Positions 1 through 7,781 of a stretch of 23,980 nucleotides of DNA are shown here, piece by piece; position 1 is the stretch's first letter, and each line of letters opens with the position of its first letter. Below the pieces are notes generated by a model. That model saw nothing but the letters and a program-made list of their open reading frames with translations. It was not told the origin of the DNA and did not search any database. The position numbers and the translations under genes are program-made. The DNA is from Chloroflexota bacterium (GTDB lineage Bacteria > Chloroflexota > UBA6077), in assembly GCA_021806765.1 (NCBI GenBank), contig JAJZQR010000059.1, forward strand, positions 1 to 23,980, in the 5' to 3' direction.

Positions 1-1603
1 GGCGGATCAGCATCTCCACCCCAGTGCAGGTCTCACCCCGCAGCGAGCGGCTGAGCGGCAACTCCTCGGGCGGGAAGGGCTCGCCCGTGGGCCGACAGAT
101 CCCGTAGTGGGCCGCTACCTCGGCGATGCCTGCCTCCGGCAGCAGGGGCCGGCCCAGGATAGCCTCGGCCGCCCTGTTGAAGAGCACCGGGCGGGGACCC
201 TCCGGCGCGGAGTAAAGGATTATGCCGACGGGGGTGGTGTCGATGAGTACCTGCAGCCGGTTGCGCTCCCGCTGCGCATCCTCCAGGAGCCTCGCCTGCT
301 GGATCGCCAGCGCCGCCCGCTCGGCCAGCACCTCCAGCAGCCGCTCCTCCTGGGCTGTGAACTCCCTGACCTCGAGGAAATCTACCTGTACTATCCCGAT
401 GAGCTCCCCGCTAGCGCGCATGGGTGCGCCGAGCATTCCCCTGACGTGCCTCTCCCTGATGTAGGGGCTCCAGATCGCCGGGTCGGCCTGGGCATCTCGC
501 ACCCAGAATACCGCGTTCCGGGCAGCCACCCGCCCGGAGAAGTCCTCCCCCACCTTCACCCGGAAGTCGGCAGCCAACTCCTTGGGGATCCCCTCCGAGT
601 TCCTGAGCACCAACTCATCCCGCGCCTGGTCGAGAAGGAAGATGGCTCCGGCGTTGGCGTCGAGTATGTCCACCATCTGTTCCAAAAGGCTCCGGAGCAA
701 CTGCTCCATCCCTTCCCGACCGGTCGCCGGATCCGTCACCCGCTGCAGCGCCTCCAGCTCGCGGGTCCTCGCCCGCTCGCGCCGGTACAGGGCCACGTAC
801 TCGGAGAGCTGACCGAACAGCATCACAGAGAAGGCAGCGATCCAGAGAACCCGCTGAAAGTACCACCATTGGTCGTAGAACTGGAGACCGATGATGACGG
901 TGAGGATGGCGAAGGCGAGGATCAACTGAGCGATGGCGACGTAGCCGAACAGCGAATCGCCGGTTTGCCGGTAGCGGCGAGCCGAGAGCACGGTGCCTGC
1001 CGCGAACCCGAACACGAGGACGGAGTCCCAACTAACGTTGAGAGGAGTCCAGGCTCCATCAACCACGAGCAACGGCAGGGACTGCTCGTAGATGGTCAAC
1101 AGCCAGGCTATCAAGACAAGGATCGCCCCCGCAGCTACCACCAGCCGGAGCGACCAGCGCTCCCCGGTCGCTCCGGCTGCCGGCCAGGAGACAAAGAGTG
1201 CTGCCAGCAGGGACAGGACCAGGGCGCTGAACTGGAGGTGCCAGAACCAGCTCGCGGTATTGGTGAGTCCGGCGATGAGACCTCGCCCGCTGGGAAGAAG
1301 GCCCGGCAAGGAGAGAACGTAGAACACAGCGAAGATGGTGAAGCCGGTGAAGGCTATGCCTATCCAGAACGGTGCCGGTTCCCGCAACACCCGATATCGC
1401 CCGAAGCTGAGGAAGGCGATGCTGAGGCCCGCCAGCGCCATGAAGCTGTTCATCATCGGTGAATACCAGGTAAGGACCGCGATGACCTGACCCCGACCCC
1501 AGAGGAGGAAGAGGATCCCGAAGAGCACTGCCAGGCCGACGGCAAGGCCGATGATCGCGCGCAGCAACGAGTCGTCAGGATGTCTGGGGTCGCGGTCTCT
1601 CAC
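1..1603 (-). CDS. Membrane-bound GAF/PAS sensor protein, C-terminus cut by window edge
   Basis: Reading the minus strand from GTG at 1603 gives 534 codons open to the window edge. Residues about 15-270 are strongly hydrophobic and form seven or eight membrane segments. A short linker rich in Arg and Glu (273-290) leads into a GAF domain (about 300-440, with the typical core near VGEDFSGRVA and the GELIGIVQVDF strand, ending in EERLLEVLAERAALAI). A PAS domain begins at about 447 (LIDTTPVGIILYS) and continues to the edge. Family knowledge: this layout is usual for sensor histidine kinases or for regulators with another output domain. The output domain lies outside the window, so the signal and the reaction are unknown. 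The start is uncertain: the GTG has no clear ribosome-binding site, and a CTG 15 bases upstream has GAGG at a better distance. An in-frame TAA lies just upstream of that. Plus-strand reading frames here are shadows. Confidence 0.85.
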   Translation of the reverse strand, partial: MRDRDPRHPDDSLLRAIIGLAVGLAVLFGILFLLWGRGQVIAVLTWYSPMMNSFMALAGLSIAFLSFGRYRVLREPAPFWIGIAFTGFTIFAVFYVLSLPGLLPSGRGLIAGLTNTASWFWHLQFSALVLSLLAALFVSWPAAGATGERWSLRLVVAAGAILVLIAWLLTIYEQSLPLLVVDGAWTPLNVSWDSVLVFGFAAGTVLSARRYRQTGDSLFGYVAIAQLILAFAILTVIIGLQFYDQWWYFQRVLWIAAFSVMLFGQLSEYVALYRRERARTRELEALQRVTDPATGREGMEQLLRSLLEQMVDILDANAGAIFLLDQARDELVLRNSEGIPKELAADFRVKVGEDFSGRVAARNAVFWVRDAQADPAIWSPYIRERHVRGMLGAPMRASGELIGIVQVDFLEVREFTAQEERLLEVLAERAALAIQQARLLEDAQRERNRLQVLIDTTPVGIILYSAPEGPRPVLFNRAAEAILGRPLLPEAGIAEVAAHYGICRPTGEPFPPEELPLSRSLRGETCTGVEMLIR

Positions 1604-1673
1604 GGCGTGGTCCAGTGTATCTTACCTCGGTCCTGCATAGCGTTCACTTCCCCGCAATACGTGTGCCGTTTGG

Positions 1674-1809
1674 CCTTTGCCTTGGCATGGTTCACCAGGG
1701 CGCGAGATCGGGTGACAGTTGCGGGAGGGCGAGCCTCCCGGCGAGCCGGCTCAGCAGGAGCTTCGCCCTCCCGCACTGTGACCACGTCCGTGAACCATCC
1801 CTTTGCCTT
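1674..1809. repeat. MITE-like nested inverted repeat with flanking direct repeat
   Basis: The 10-mer CCTTTGCCTT occurs at 1674-1683 and again at 1800-1809. Between the copies lie a perfect 9-bp outer inverted repeat (ATGGTTCAC 1687-1695, GTGAACCAT 1790-1798) and an inner inverted repeat of about 21 bp with one mismatch and one single-base indel (about 1711-1732 against 1761-1782, core GCGGGAGGGCGA). The centre holds the palindrome GAGCCGGCTC. The inner core, which reads as REGEAPAEPARREARPP in one frame, resembles a repeat I recall from many environmental bacterial genomes, especially Planctomycetes; that match is from memory. No coding potential is credible here. It sits in the gap between the sensor gene and ileS. 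Confidence 0.6.
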
Positions 1810-1822
1810 CGCTAGGGATGAG

Positions 1823-1869
1823 CCCTACACCCAGCGCTTGCGGCTACGCGGGCGTTGGCGAATGTAGGG
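1823..1869. repeat. Second intergenic inverted repeat
   Basis: CCCTACA (1823-1829) pairs with TGTAGGG (1863-1869), and inside it CCAGCGC (1831-1837) pairs with GCGTTGG (1852-1858) using one G-U pair. It begins 13 bases after the neighbouring repeat and lies just upstream of the ileS promoter region. It could be a small repeated extragenic element or an RNA hairpin; the sequence alone does not decide. Confidence 0.4.
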
Positions 1870-1885
1870 GCCGGTGGGGTGGCTC

Positions 1886-1914
1886 TGCGGCCGGGGCCGC
1901 CTATGTGGTAAAAT
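1886..1914 (+). promoter_or_regulatory. Putative promoter of the T-box/ileS unit
   Basis: TAAAAT at 1909-1914 is a good -10 element, with a weak -35 (TGCGGC, 1886-1891) at 17 bp. A start at about 1921 would place the T-box leader right at the 5' end of the transcript, which fits the usual architecture. Confidence 0.45.
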
Positions 1915-1924
1915 GTGACCAAAG

Positions 1925-2181
1925 GCTTTGACGGAGACGAGTAGGCGGTCGCGGGCCGGATCAGCGAGCGCGCGGTCGGTGCGAGGCGCGTGCGGCCGGA
2001 CGTCGGAAATCCCTCCCGAGCCGAAGGCTGAACGCGCGTGCCAGTAAGCGGACCGGCCTGGCCCACCGTTATCGGGGATCGGGGTGCTGCGGCACCCGGA
2101 GAGAGAGGGCGCCGGCACATCGGCGCCAAGCGGGGTGGTACCGCGGGGCTTTTTCGGCCTCGTCTCCAATAGGGGACGAGG
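1925..2181 (+). promoter_or_regulatory. T-box riboswitch, isoleucine (ATC specifier), upstream of ileS
   Basis: Conserved T-box elements appear in the right order: TGACGGAGACGAGTA at the base of stem I (1929-1943), a distal stem I loop with CGGTCGGTGCGAGG near 1972-1985, a specifier segment GAAATCC with ATC at 2009-2011, GAGCCGAAGGCTGAA closing stem I (2018-2032), CGTTATC before stem III (2068-2074), and the T-box itself GGGGTGGTACCGCGG (2132-2146), whose TGGT can pair with the NCCA end of uncharged tRNA. ATC is an isoleucine codon and the next gene is ileS, so specifier and target agree. In the antiterminator CGGGG (2131-2135) can pair with CCTCG (2158-2162), which is also the start of the terminator stem, so the two structures exclude each other. 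Low charging of tRNA-Ile should raise ileS expression. Confidence 0.92.
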
Positions 2182-2190
2182 TCTTCTCAT
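2158..2190 (+). terminator. T-box-controlled terminator hairpin before ileS
   Basis: CCTCGTCTCC (2158-2167) pairs with GGGGACGAGG (2172-2181) around an AATA loop, giving ten pairs with one G-U. The following stretch (TCTTCTCATGG, then TTTT at 2193-2196) is only weakly T-rich, so termination may be leaky. The hairpin ends 21 bases before the Shine-Dalgarno sequence, so it does not itself hide the ribosome-binding site. This favours transcriptional rather than translational control. Confidence 0.7.
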
Positions 2191-2201
2191 GGTTTTGGGG
2201 C

Positions 2202-2210
2202 AAGGAGGTG
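2202..2210 (+). promoter_or_regulatory. Strong ribosome-binding site of ileS
   Basis: AAGGAGGTG precedes ATG at 2213. It decides the start: in-frame starts at 2084 and 2189 lie inside the T-box or its terminator and have no comparable site. Confidence 0.85.
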
Positions 2211-2212
2211 CC

Positions 2213-5200
2213 ATGGGGTTCAGAGAGGTTGACACGAGGGTATCCTTCCCGGCGCTGGAGCAGGAGATCGAGCAGTGGTGGAAGGATCAGGGCATCGTCG
2301 ACAGGGCGCTCAAGAGCGGCGACCCTGCGCGGCCGTTCGTCTTCTTTGAGGGTCCTCCCACGGCCAATGGGCGGCCGGGCGTCCACCACGTCGAGGCGCG
2401 CGCCTCCAAGGATATCGTCCTCCGATACCGCCGCATGCGCGGCCACCAGATCATCGGCGCGCGGGGCGGTTGGGACACCCATGGCCTGCCCGTGGAACTG
2501 GAGATCGAGCGGGCTCTCGGCTTCACGGGCAAGCCCGACATCGAGAAGTACGGCATCGCCGAGTTCAACAAGGCCTGCAAGGAGAGCGTCTGGCGCTACA
2601 TCCAGGAGTGGGAGCGGCTGACCAACCGCATGGCCTACTGGATCGACCTGCAGAACCCCTACGTGACCTACCACAACGATTACATCGAGTCGCTGTGGTG
2701 GATCCTGAAGAACTTCTGGGACCAGGGGCTCCTCTTCCGGGACTATAAGGTCACCATGCACTGTCCGCGCTGCGGCACCTCCCTGTCCGATCACGAGGTC
2801 TCCCTCGGCTTCGAGGACGACGTGGAGGACCCCTCCGCCTGGGTGCGCTTCCGCCATAAGCCGAGCGGCCACCCGCTGGACGAGCAGCTGGCAGGAGCTT
2901 CCTTCCTGGCCTGGACCACCACCCCCTGGACGTTGCCGGCCAACGTGGCCCTGGCGGTGAAGCCGGGCGCCAACTACGTCCTGGTGGAGTACACCGGCGG
3001 GGAGCAGCCCGAGCGGCTGCTGCTGGCCGAGGCGCTGGCGCCGGCCGTACTGGGGATGGAGCACTATCGGGTGTTGGCGACCTTCGAGGGCGACTCCCTG
3101 TGGGGCGTTCGCTACGAGAAGCTCTTCGAGGGAGTTCCGGCTCCCGGTGAGGAGGTGGACCTGGAGCAGGCCTACCGGGTCGTCGCCGACGACTTCGTGT
3201 CGCTGGAGGATGGAACCGGCATCGTTCACATCGCGCCGGCCTACGGTGACCTGGAGATCGGCCGCAAGTACGGTCTACCCACCCTCTTCTCGGTGGACCT
3301 CGCGGGCAGGACCATGCCGGAGTTCAACGAGCTGGGCTTCGGCGGGCTGTTCTTCAAGCAGGCGGACCCGCTCATCATGAGCAATCTCGCCGGCCGGGGG
3401 CTACTGTTCCGCGGCGGTCGGGTGCACCACGCCTATCCCTTCTGCTGGCGGTGCGATACGGCGCTGCTGTACTACGCCAAGCCCTCCTGGTACATCCGGA
3501 CCACGGCCAAGAAGGATCGGCTGCTGGCCAACAACCAGCAGATCCACTGGGTGCCGGAGCACATCAAGGATGGCCGCTTCGGCAACTGGCTGGAGAACAA
3601 CATCGACTGGGCCATCAGCCGCGAGCGGTACTGGGGCACCCCGCTGCCCCTCTGGGTGTGCGACTCCTGTGGCCACACGGAGGTGGTGGGCTCGGTGAAG
3701 GAGCTGTCCGACCGGGCGGGGCGCGATCTCGCCGGCCTGGACCTGCACCGGCCCTACGTGGACGAGATCAGCTGGCAGTGCGAGAAGTGCGGCACGGGGA
3801 CCTCTCGCCGCATTCCCGACGTGGCGGACTGCTGGTTCGACTCGGGCTCCATGCCGGTCGCCCAGTGGCACTACCCCTTCGAGAACCAGGAACTGTTCGA
3901 GGTGGCCGGTAAGGCCGACTACATCTCGGAGGCGATCGACCAGACCCGTGGGTGGTTCTACACCCTGCACGCGGTCGCAACGCTGCTGTTCGATCGACCG
4001 GCCTTCGAGAACGTGATCTGCCTGGGCCACATCCTGGACATTCACGGCCAGAAGATGTCCAAGTCTCGGAGCAACGTGATCGACCCCTTCCAGCTGTTGG
4101 AGAACTACGGAGCCGACGCCACCCGGTGGTACATGTATGCCTCGGCGCCGCCCTACAACCCGCGCCGCTTCTCGCCGGAGCAGGTGGGCGACATGCGGCG
4201 GCAGTTCATGCTGACCCTGTGGAACACGTACGGCTTCTTCGCCACCTACGCCAGGCTGGACGGATGGACCCCACCTCAGCAGTCGGGACTCAGCACTCGG
4301 GACGTGGCCCTGGCCCCCATCGACCGGTGGGCCCTCGGCCGGCTCAACGCCCTGGTGCGGGACGTCACGGCGATGCTGGAGGACTACGACATCCACGGGC
4401 CCGCCAAGGCCATAGACGGCTTCGTCGAGGATCTGTCCAACTGGTACGTGCGGCGGAACCGGCGGCGCTTCTGGAAGTCGGAGAACGACGCCGACAAGGA
4501 CGCTGCCTACTACACGCTGTACAGCTGCCTCTCGACCCTATCACGGCTGCTGGCGCCCTTCATGCCCTTCGTCAGCGAGGCCATGTACCGGAACCTGGTC
4601 GCGGAGCAGGATCCCAGCGCGGTCGAGAGCGTGCACCTGGCCCCGTGGCCCGAGGCCGACGAGGCGCTGATCGACGAGCAGCTGCTGGCCGACACGGCGC
4701 TGTTGCTGGAAACGGTGAGCCTGGGCCGAGCTGCCAGGCAGACCGCCGGCCTGCGGGTCCGCCAGCCGCTGAGCGAGCTGCTGGTGCGCACGCCCGACGG
4801 CGCACAGGGGCTCCGCCGCTTCCAGGACGAGCTGTTGGAGGAGCTGAACGTCAAGAAGCTGCGGATACTGGGGGGGGACGAGGCGCTGGTCCAGTACCGG
4901 TTCAACCCCAACCTGCCGCTCATCGGACGGAAGTACCGGAAGCTGGTGCCGGCCATCAAGACCGCCCTGGCGGAGCTGAAGGGGGAGGAAGCCGCGGCCG
5001 CGGCCCGAGCCGTCGAGGCCGGGGAGCCCTTCGAGATCCGGGTCAACGGCGAGACCGTCCAACTGGAACCGGAAGAGGTGCTGATGGACGTGACATCTCC
5101 CGAGGGCTACACGGTCGCGGGGCGGAACCGGCTGCTGGTGGCCCTGAACACCACGGTGACGCCCGAGCTGCGGCTGGAGGGCCAGGCCCGCGACCTGGTA

Positions 5201-5434
5201 CGCTTCATCCAGGACGCGCGCAAGTCCGCGGGGTTTGACATAACCGATCGGATCGTCGTGACCCTGCGCCCCAGGGAGGGGATCGACCTCTCGGAGCTGC
5301 TGGCGAAGTACGGCGACTTCATCCGAGCCGAGACCCTGGCCAACTCGCTGGTGGTGGGCCCTCCCGAGGATGCGGCCTACATGGTGGAAGCGGAGCTGGA
5401 CGGCGGGCTCGTGACGATCGGCGTACGCCGCTAG
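2213..5434 (+). CDS. ileS: Isoleucyl-tRNA synthetase, type 2 (eukaryote-like)
   Basis: This 1073-residue cytoplasmic enzyme charges tRNA-Ile with isoleucine. The class I signature region reads PPTANGRPGVHHV (residues 48-60), so the usual HxGH is replaced by G56-V-H58-H59. WDTHGLPVE follows. A zinc-knuckle-like CPRC is at 184-187. The CP1 editing domain is recognised by TTTPWTLPAN (235-244) and GTGIVHIAPAYGD. The second class I motif KMSKS is at 614-618, followed by the anticodon-binding helical domain and a C-terminal region of the DUF5915 kind found in type-2 IleRS. Length and architecture match IleRS2, the form that in other bacteria is less sensitive to mupirocin (family knowledge, not shown here). 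The start at 2213 is fixed by the strong ribosome-binding site and by the upstream T-box. The stop lies 47 bases from the convergent DUF401 gene. Confidence 0.97.
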   Translation: MGFREVDTRVSFPALEQEIEQWWKDQGIVDRALKSGDPARPFVFFEGPPTANGRPGVHHVEARASKDIVLRYRRMRGHQIIGARGGWDTHGLPVELEIERALGFTGKPDIEKYGIAEFNKACKESVWRYIQEWERLTNRMAYWIDLQNPYVTYHNDYIESLWWILKNFWDQGLLFRDYKVTMHCPRCGTSLSDHEVSLGFEDDVEDPSAWVRFRHKPSGHPLDEQLAGASFLAWTTTPWTLPANVALAVKPGANYVLVEYTGGEQPERLLLAEALAPAVLGMEHYRVLATFEGDSLWGVRYEKLFEGVPAPGEEVDLEQAYRVVADDFVSLEDGTGIVHIAPAYGDLEIGRKYGLPTLFSVDLAGRTMPEFNELGFGGLFFKQADPLIMSNLAGRGLLFRGGRVHHAYPFCWRCDTALLYYAKPSWYIRTTAKKDRLLANNQQIHWVPEHIKDGRFGNWLENNIDWAISRERYWGTPLPLWVCDSCGHTEVVGSVKELSDRAGRDLAGLDLHRPYVDEISWQCEKCGTGTSRRIPDVADCWFDSGSMPVAQWHYPFENQELFEVAGKADYISEAIDQTRGWFYTLHAVATLLFDRPAFENVICLGHILDIHGQKMSKSRSNVIDPFQLLENYGADATRWYMYASAPPYNPRRFSPEQVGDMRRQFMLTLWNTYGFFATYARLDGWTPPQQSGLSTRDVALAPIDRWALGRLNALVRDVTAMLEDYDIHGPAKAIDGFVEDLSNWYVRRNRRRFWKSENDADKDAAYYTLYSCLSTLSRLLAPFMPFVSEAMYRNLVAEQDPSAVESVHLAPWPEADEALIDEQLLADTALLLETVSLGRAARQTAGLRVRQPLSELLVRTPDGAQGLRRFQDELLEELNVKKLRILGGDEALVQYRFNPNLPLIGRKYRKLVPAIKTALAELKGEEAAAAARAVEAGEPFEIRVNGETVQLEPEEVLMDVTSPEGYTVAGRNRLLVALNTTVTPELRLEGQARDLVRFIQDARKSAGFDITDRIVVTLRPREGIDLSELLAKYGDFIRAETLANSLVVGPPEDAAYMVEAELDGGLVTIGVRR

Positions 5435-5481
5435 CCGCTGGAACGTGACTCCGATCCTCCGTCGGCCGAAGCCCCCCGCCG

Positions 5482-6645
5482 CTACTTGAGCCAGTAGGCA
5501 GACACAACCCAGGCCAACGCCATCGTGGCGGCGAGGCGAAAGAGTTGTGGCGGGGTCCCGAGCCGAAGAACCCGACCCAGGCGGGCCCCATAGTACTGGT
5601 TGCCTGCCGCTACGCAGATGTGGGCCGGCGACAGCGTCGATCCCACGGCGTTGGATACCATCATCAGCAGCATGTAGGGGAGCGTGGAAACCCCCTCGGG
5701 GACCATCCCAATCAAGAGCGGGAAAGCCATGGCCACCACTGCCGCCTCCAGCCCTGTGGCCAGCCCGATGATCAGCGGGAGGGCCACCACCAGGAGGACC
5801 ACCGGAACCCCATTTCCTGTGAAGAGGACCGCCAGCGCTTTCACGAGGCCGCTGTGAACAACCACCGTCTTGAAGATCATCACCGAGGCGAGAACGAACA
5901 GCAGCTTCGGCTGTATCCCCTTCCTAACCATCTTCTCCAGGACAGCCCTGGAGACCCTCTGGGTCGCCAGCCCGAACAGCAGCCCGAGTGCCATCGCGTA
6001 AAGGAAGTCCAGGCCCAGCAGCAGCGCCAGCACCAGGGAGATCACCAGGGGCGCGACCTCCACCCACAGGGGGCCACCCCCCCCCAGCTCCTTCGTCGGG
6101 TCGGAGTCACGGACGATGGCTCTTGGCGTCCTTCCAACGAGATACCAGTAGCCGGCCACGGCACTCGCCACAGTAACCGGCAGCTGCCATCCAATGAGGG
6201 TGAAGAGGGGCATATTGAGCACCACGGCGGCCAGGATCAGGTGGGGCTTGAAGGGGAAGACCTGGTCCCAGATGTGACGGAAGAAGAGGTTGATGGTCGC
6301 CTTCTCCTCGGCGTCGAAGCCGATCTCAGCGCCGTACTTCTCCACCATGGGGGCCGAGAGGATGGCTCCACCCGGCACGGGGAACAGCCCCAGCACCGAG
6401 GGCACCAGACCGATCAGGACGCGCGGATCGTTGAAGACCCGTCGCAGGGCCGCCAGCATGCGGTCGAGGCTGCCGGTGCTCTGGAGGAAGACCGTCAGCA
6501 TCTCAATGATGGTGACAACGCCCAGCAGCTGGAGGGTCGACCAGTCGAGCAGGCCCTCCAGGAAGTAGCCAGCCACCTGAGGAAGACTATGCCCGGTGAC
6601 GAGTCCCAAGACCAGGGAGGCGGCGACGAGGAAGTATCCAAGCAT
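5482..6645 (-). CDS. DUF401 family integral membrane protein (putative transporter)
   Basis: With ATG at 6645 the protein has 387 residues and about ten hydrophobic membrane segments. Conserved-looking stretches include LGLFPVPGGAILSAPMVEK in the first half and GLATGLEAAVVAMAFPLL with NAVGSTLSPAHIC in the second half; the repeated Gly/Pro-rich re-entrant style is that of DUF401 and the wider ion-transporter group. Substrate unknown. The longer reading frame from 6747 adds a polar, low-quality N-terminus (34 residues), so I chose the internal ATG that opens directly into a membrane helix; neither start has a clear ribosome-binding site. It lies 290 bp beyond the end of the minus-strand catabolic operon and is separated from it by a strong hairpin, so it is probably a separate unit. 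A substrate link to the sugar cluster is possible but not supported. Confidence 0.85.
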   Translation of the reverse strand: MLGYFLVAASLVLGLVTGHSLPQVAGYFLEGLLDWSTLQLLGVVTIIEMLTVFLQSTGSLDRMLAALRRVFNDPRVLIGLVPSVLGLFPVPGGAILSAPMVEKYGAEIGFDAEEKATINLFFRHIWDQVFPFKPHLILAAVVLNMPLFTLIGWQLPVTVASAVAGYWYLVGRTPRAIVRDSDPTKELGGGGPLWVEVAPLVISLVLALLLGLDFLYAMALGLLFGLATQRVSRAVLEKMVRKGIQPKLLFVLASVMIFKTVVVHSGLVKALAVLFTGNGVPVVLLVVALPLIIGLATGLEAAVVAMAFPLLIGMVPEGVSTLPYMLLMMVSNAVGSTLSPAHICVAAGNQYYGARLGRVLRLGTPPQLFRLAATMALAWVVSAYWLK

Positions 6646-6814
6646 GACGGCCCCAAAAGGATGACGGCCCGAACCGGACCGAAAGTAGGCTCCTCGACGA
6701 TGGGTCTTGGCGGGCGGATGGTAGCATGGCGCGGGCAGCATCAGCAACTAGGCGAAAGGGAAGCGGGCCGGTCACCGCACGGCCGAGTTCGTGTCAGCAG
6801 CGGCCAGTTGGAGG

Positions 6815-6863
6815 GAGAGAGGGTAGTGGCTGGAAGGAGGTCTTCCAGCCACTACCCTCTCTC
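6815..6863 (-). terminator. 22-bp perfect hairpin after the minus-strand catabolic operon
   Basis: A 22-base arm (6815-6836, beginning GAGAGAGGGTAG) pairs perfectly with 6842-6863 across a 5-base loop. It lies 72 bases beyond the stop of the last gene of the minus operon and before the DUF401 gene. There is no U-tract on the minus-strand 3' side, so it may act as a 3'-end stabiliser, a processing site, or an atypical terminator. Confidence 0.6.
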
Positions 6864-6935
6864 ATCGGCGTCCTGCTCGGGCGTCGGCGCTGCTATCCCC
6901 GGGTCAGGTGATGAAGGGCCGTAACCGATTCGGCG

Positions 6936-7706
6936 CTAGGCGACGTTTTCCTTCAGTATCGCCAGCCCGCGCTTGGCATCGGTCGGGAAATCCTTGAAGC
7001 GAGCCTCGATGGAGACCTTTCCCTGGTAGTTCATCTTCTTGAGGATTTCGAATGCCTCCCGGTAGAAGCCGAGGTACTCCGGGTTTCCCGGTGACTGGCG
7101 ATCAGGATCGGAGACGTGGACGTGAGCCAGGTAGTTCCCCGCGACCATCATTCCTTCAAGGGGCTCATCGTTCATCCGCATCTGATAGATGTCCGCCATC
7201 GTCTTGACGCACTTATGGTTGACGCGAAGAGCGAGTTCGTATCCGTCCTTAACGGTCCATATAGTGTTGGTAGTCGCCGCGTCCAAGGGCTCGATCACTA
7301 TCACCTGCCCATACTTCTCCGCCTGCTGCCCCATGAACGCGCCGATCTCGGCCAGCTGGTCTAGCGCGCGCTCCTTGGAGAAGCCCTCCGGGACCTGGCG
7401 GGCGTGAGGGCTGCCCCAGACGATGACCTCCGTTCCGATCTCCGCTGCCCTGGCAACGGCGACCTCCACGTACCGCCGAGCCCTCGCGGTGTCGGGGTCG
7501 GGTCCTACCAGCATGATCCCCTTGGGGATGAACTTATTCAGGGCCTCCGCCTTCAGCCCGGACGCAAGGATCCTCTCCCGTACCGGGGCGAACTCGCCGT
7601 CGGGCTGCTCAGGGACAAGTTCCGCCACGCCCAACTCGATGAAATCGTAGCCGACCTCCTTGACTATGTCGGCGTTGGCGGAGGTAGTGCAGATTCCCAA
7701 GCGCAT
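6936..7706 (-). CDS. Sugar phosphate isomerase/epimerase-like TIM-barrel protein
   Basis: A 256-residue protein of the xylose isomerase-like TIM-barrel superfamily (AP endonuclease family 2 domain). The metal ligands expected from relatives are all in place: Glu139 in VIEPLD, Asp172 in MADIYQM, His195/His197 in AHVHVSD, and Glu234 in SIEARF. Members of the family isomerise or epimerise keto-sugars, dehydrate inosose, or cleave 3-keto-glycosides; sequence alone does not choose between these. ATG at 7706 was selected over ATG at 7727 because AAAGGGG lies 9 bases upstream of it. It is the last gene of the minus operon, 75 bases after the related isomerase-like gene, and is followed by a strong hairpin. 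No signal peptide; presumably cytoplasmic. Confidence 0.9.
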   Translation of the reverse strand: MRLGICTTSANADIVKEVGYDFIELGVAELVPEQPDGEFAPVRERILASGLKAEALNKFIPKGIMLVGPDPDTARARRYVEVAVARAAEIGTEVIVWGSPHARQVPEGFSKERALDQLAEIGAFMGQQAEKYGQVIVIEPLDAATTNTIWTVKDGYELALRVNHKCVKTMADIYQMRMNDEPLEGMMVAGNYLAHVHVSDPDRQSPGNPEYLGFYREAFEILKKMNYQGKVSIEARFKDFPTDAKRGLAILKENVA

Positions 7707-7781
7707 GTTCCTAGTTCCCCTTTCCATCCTGAGAGTAGTCGTGTCGTCGCTGACCGAGTTGCGTTCTATCCGAGGCCCCCA

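Noticed and set aside
107..1462. Long plus-strand open frame of 451 codons
   Set aside because: The minus strand over the same bases encodes clear membrane helices, a GAF and a PAS domain. The plus frame has a shadow-like Pro/Arg/Glu-rich composition and no recognisable domain.
1600..1785. Minus-strand 61-codon frame across the inverted repeat (MVTVREGEAPAEP...)
   Set aside because: It is the translation of the repeat element, a pattern common in spurious short annotations, with no ribosome-binding site.
6764..6781. GGGCCGGTCACCGCACGG, partly similar to the operator-like unit, upstream of the DUF401 gene
   Set aside because: Only GGnnCCGGTCAC agrees, no promoter can be aligned with it, and the second half-site is absent. 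Too weak to call.
5545..6924. Plus-strand open frame of 459 codons opposite the DUF401 gene
   Set aside because: Gln/His/Asp-rich composition typical of the antisense of a membrane protein gene; the minus frame has coherent membrane helices.
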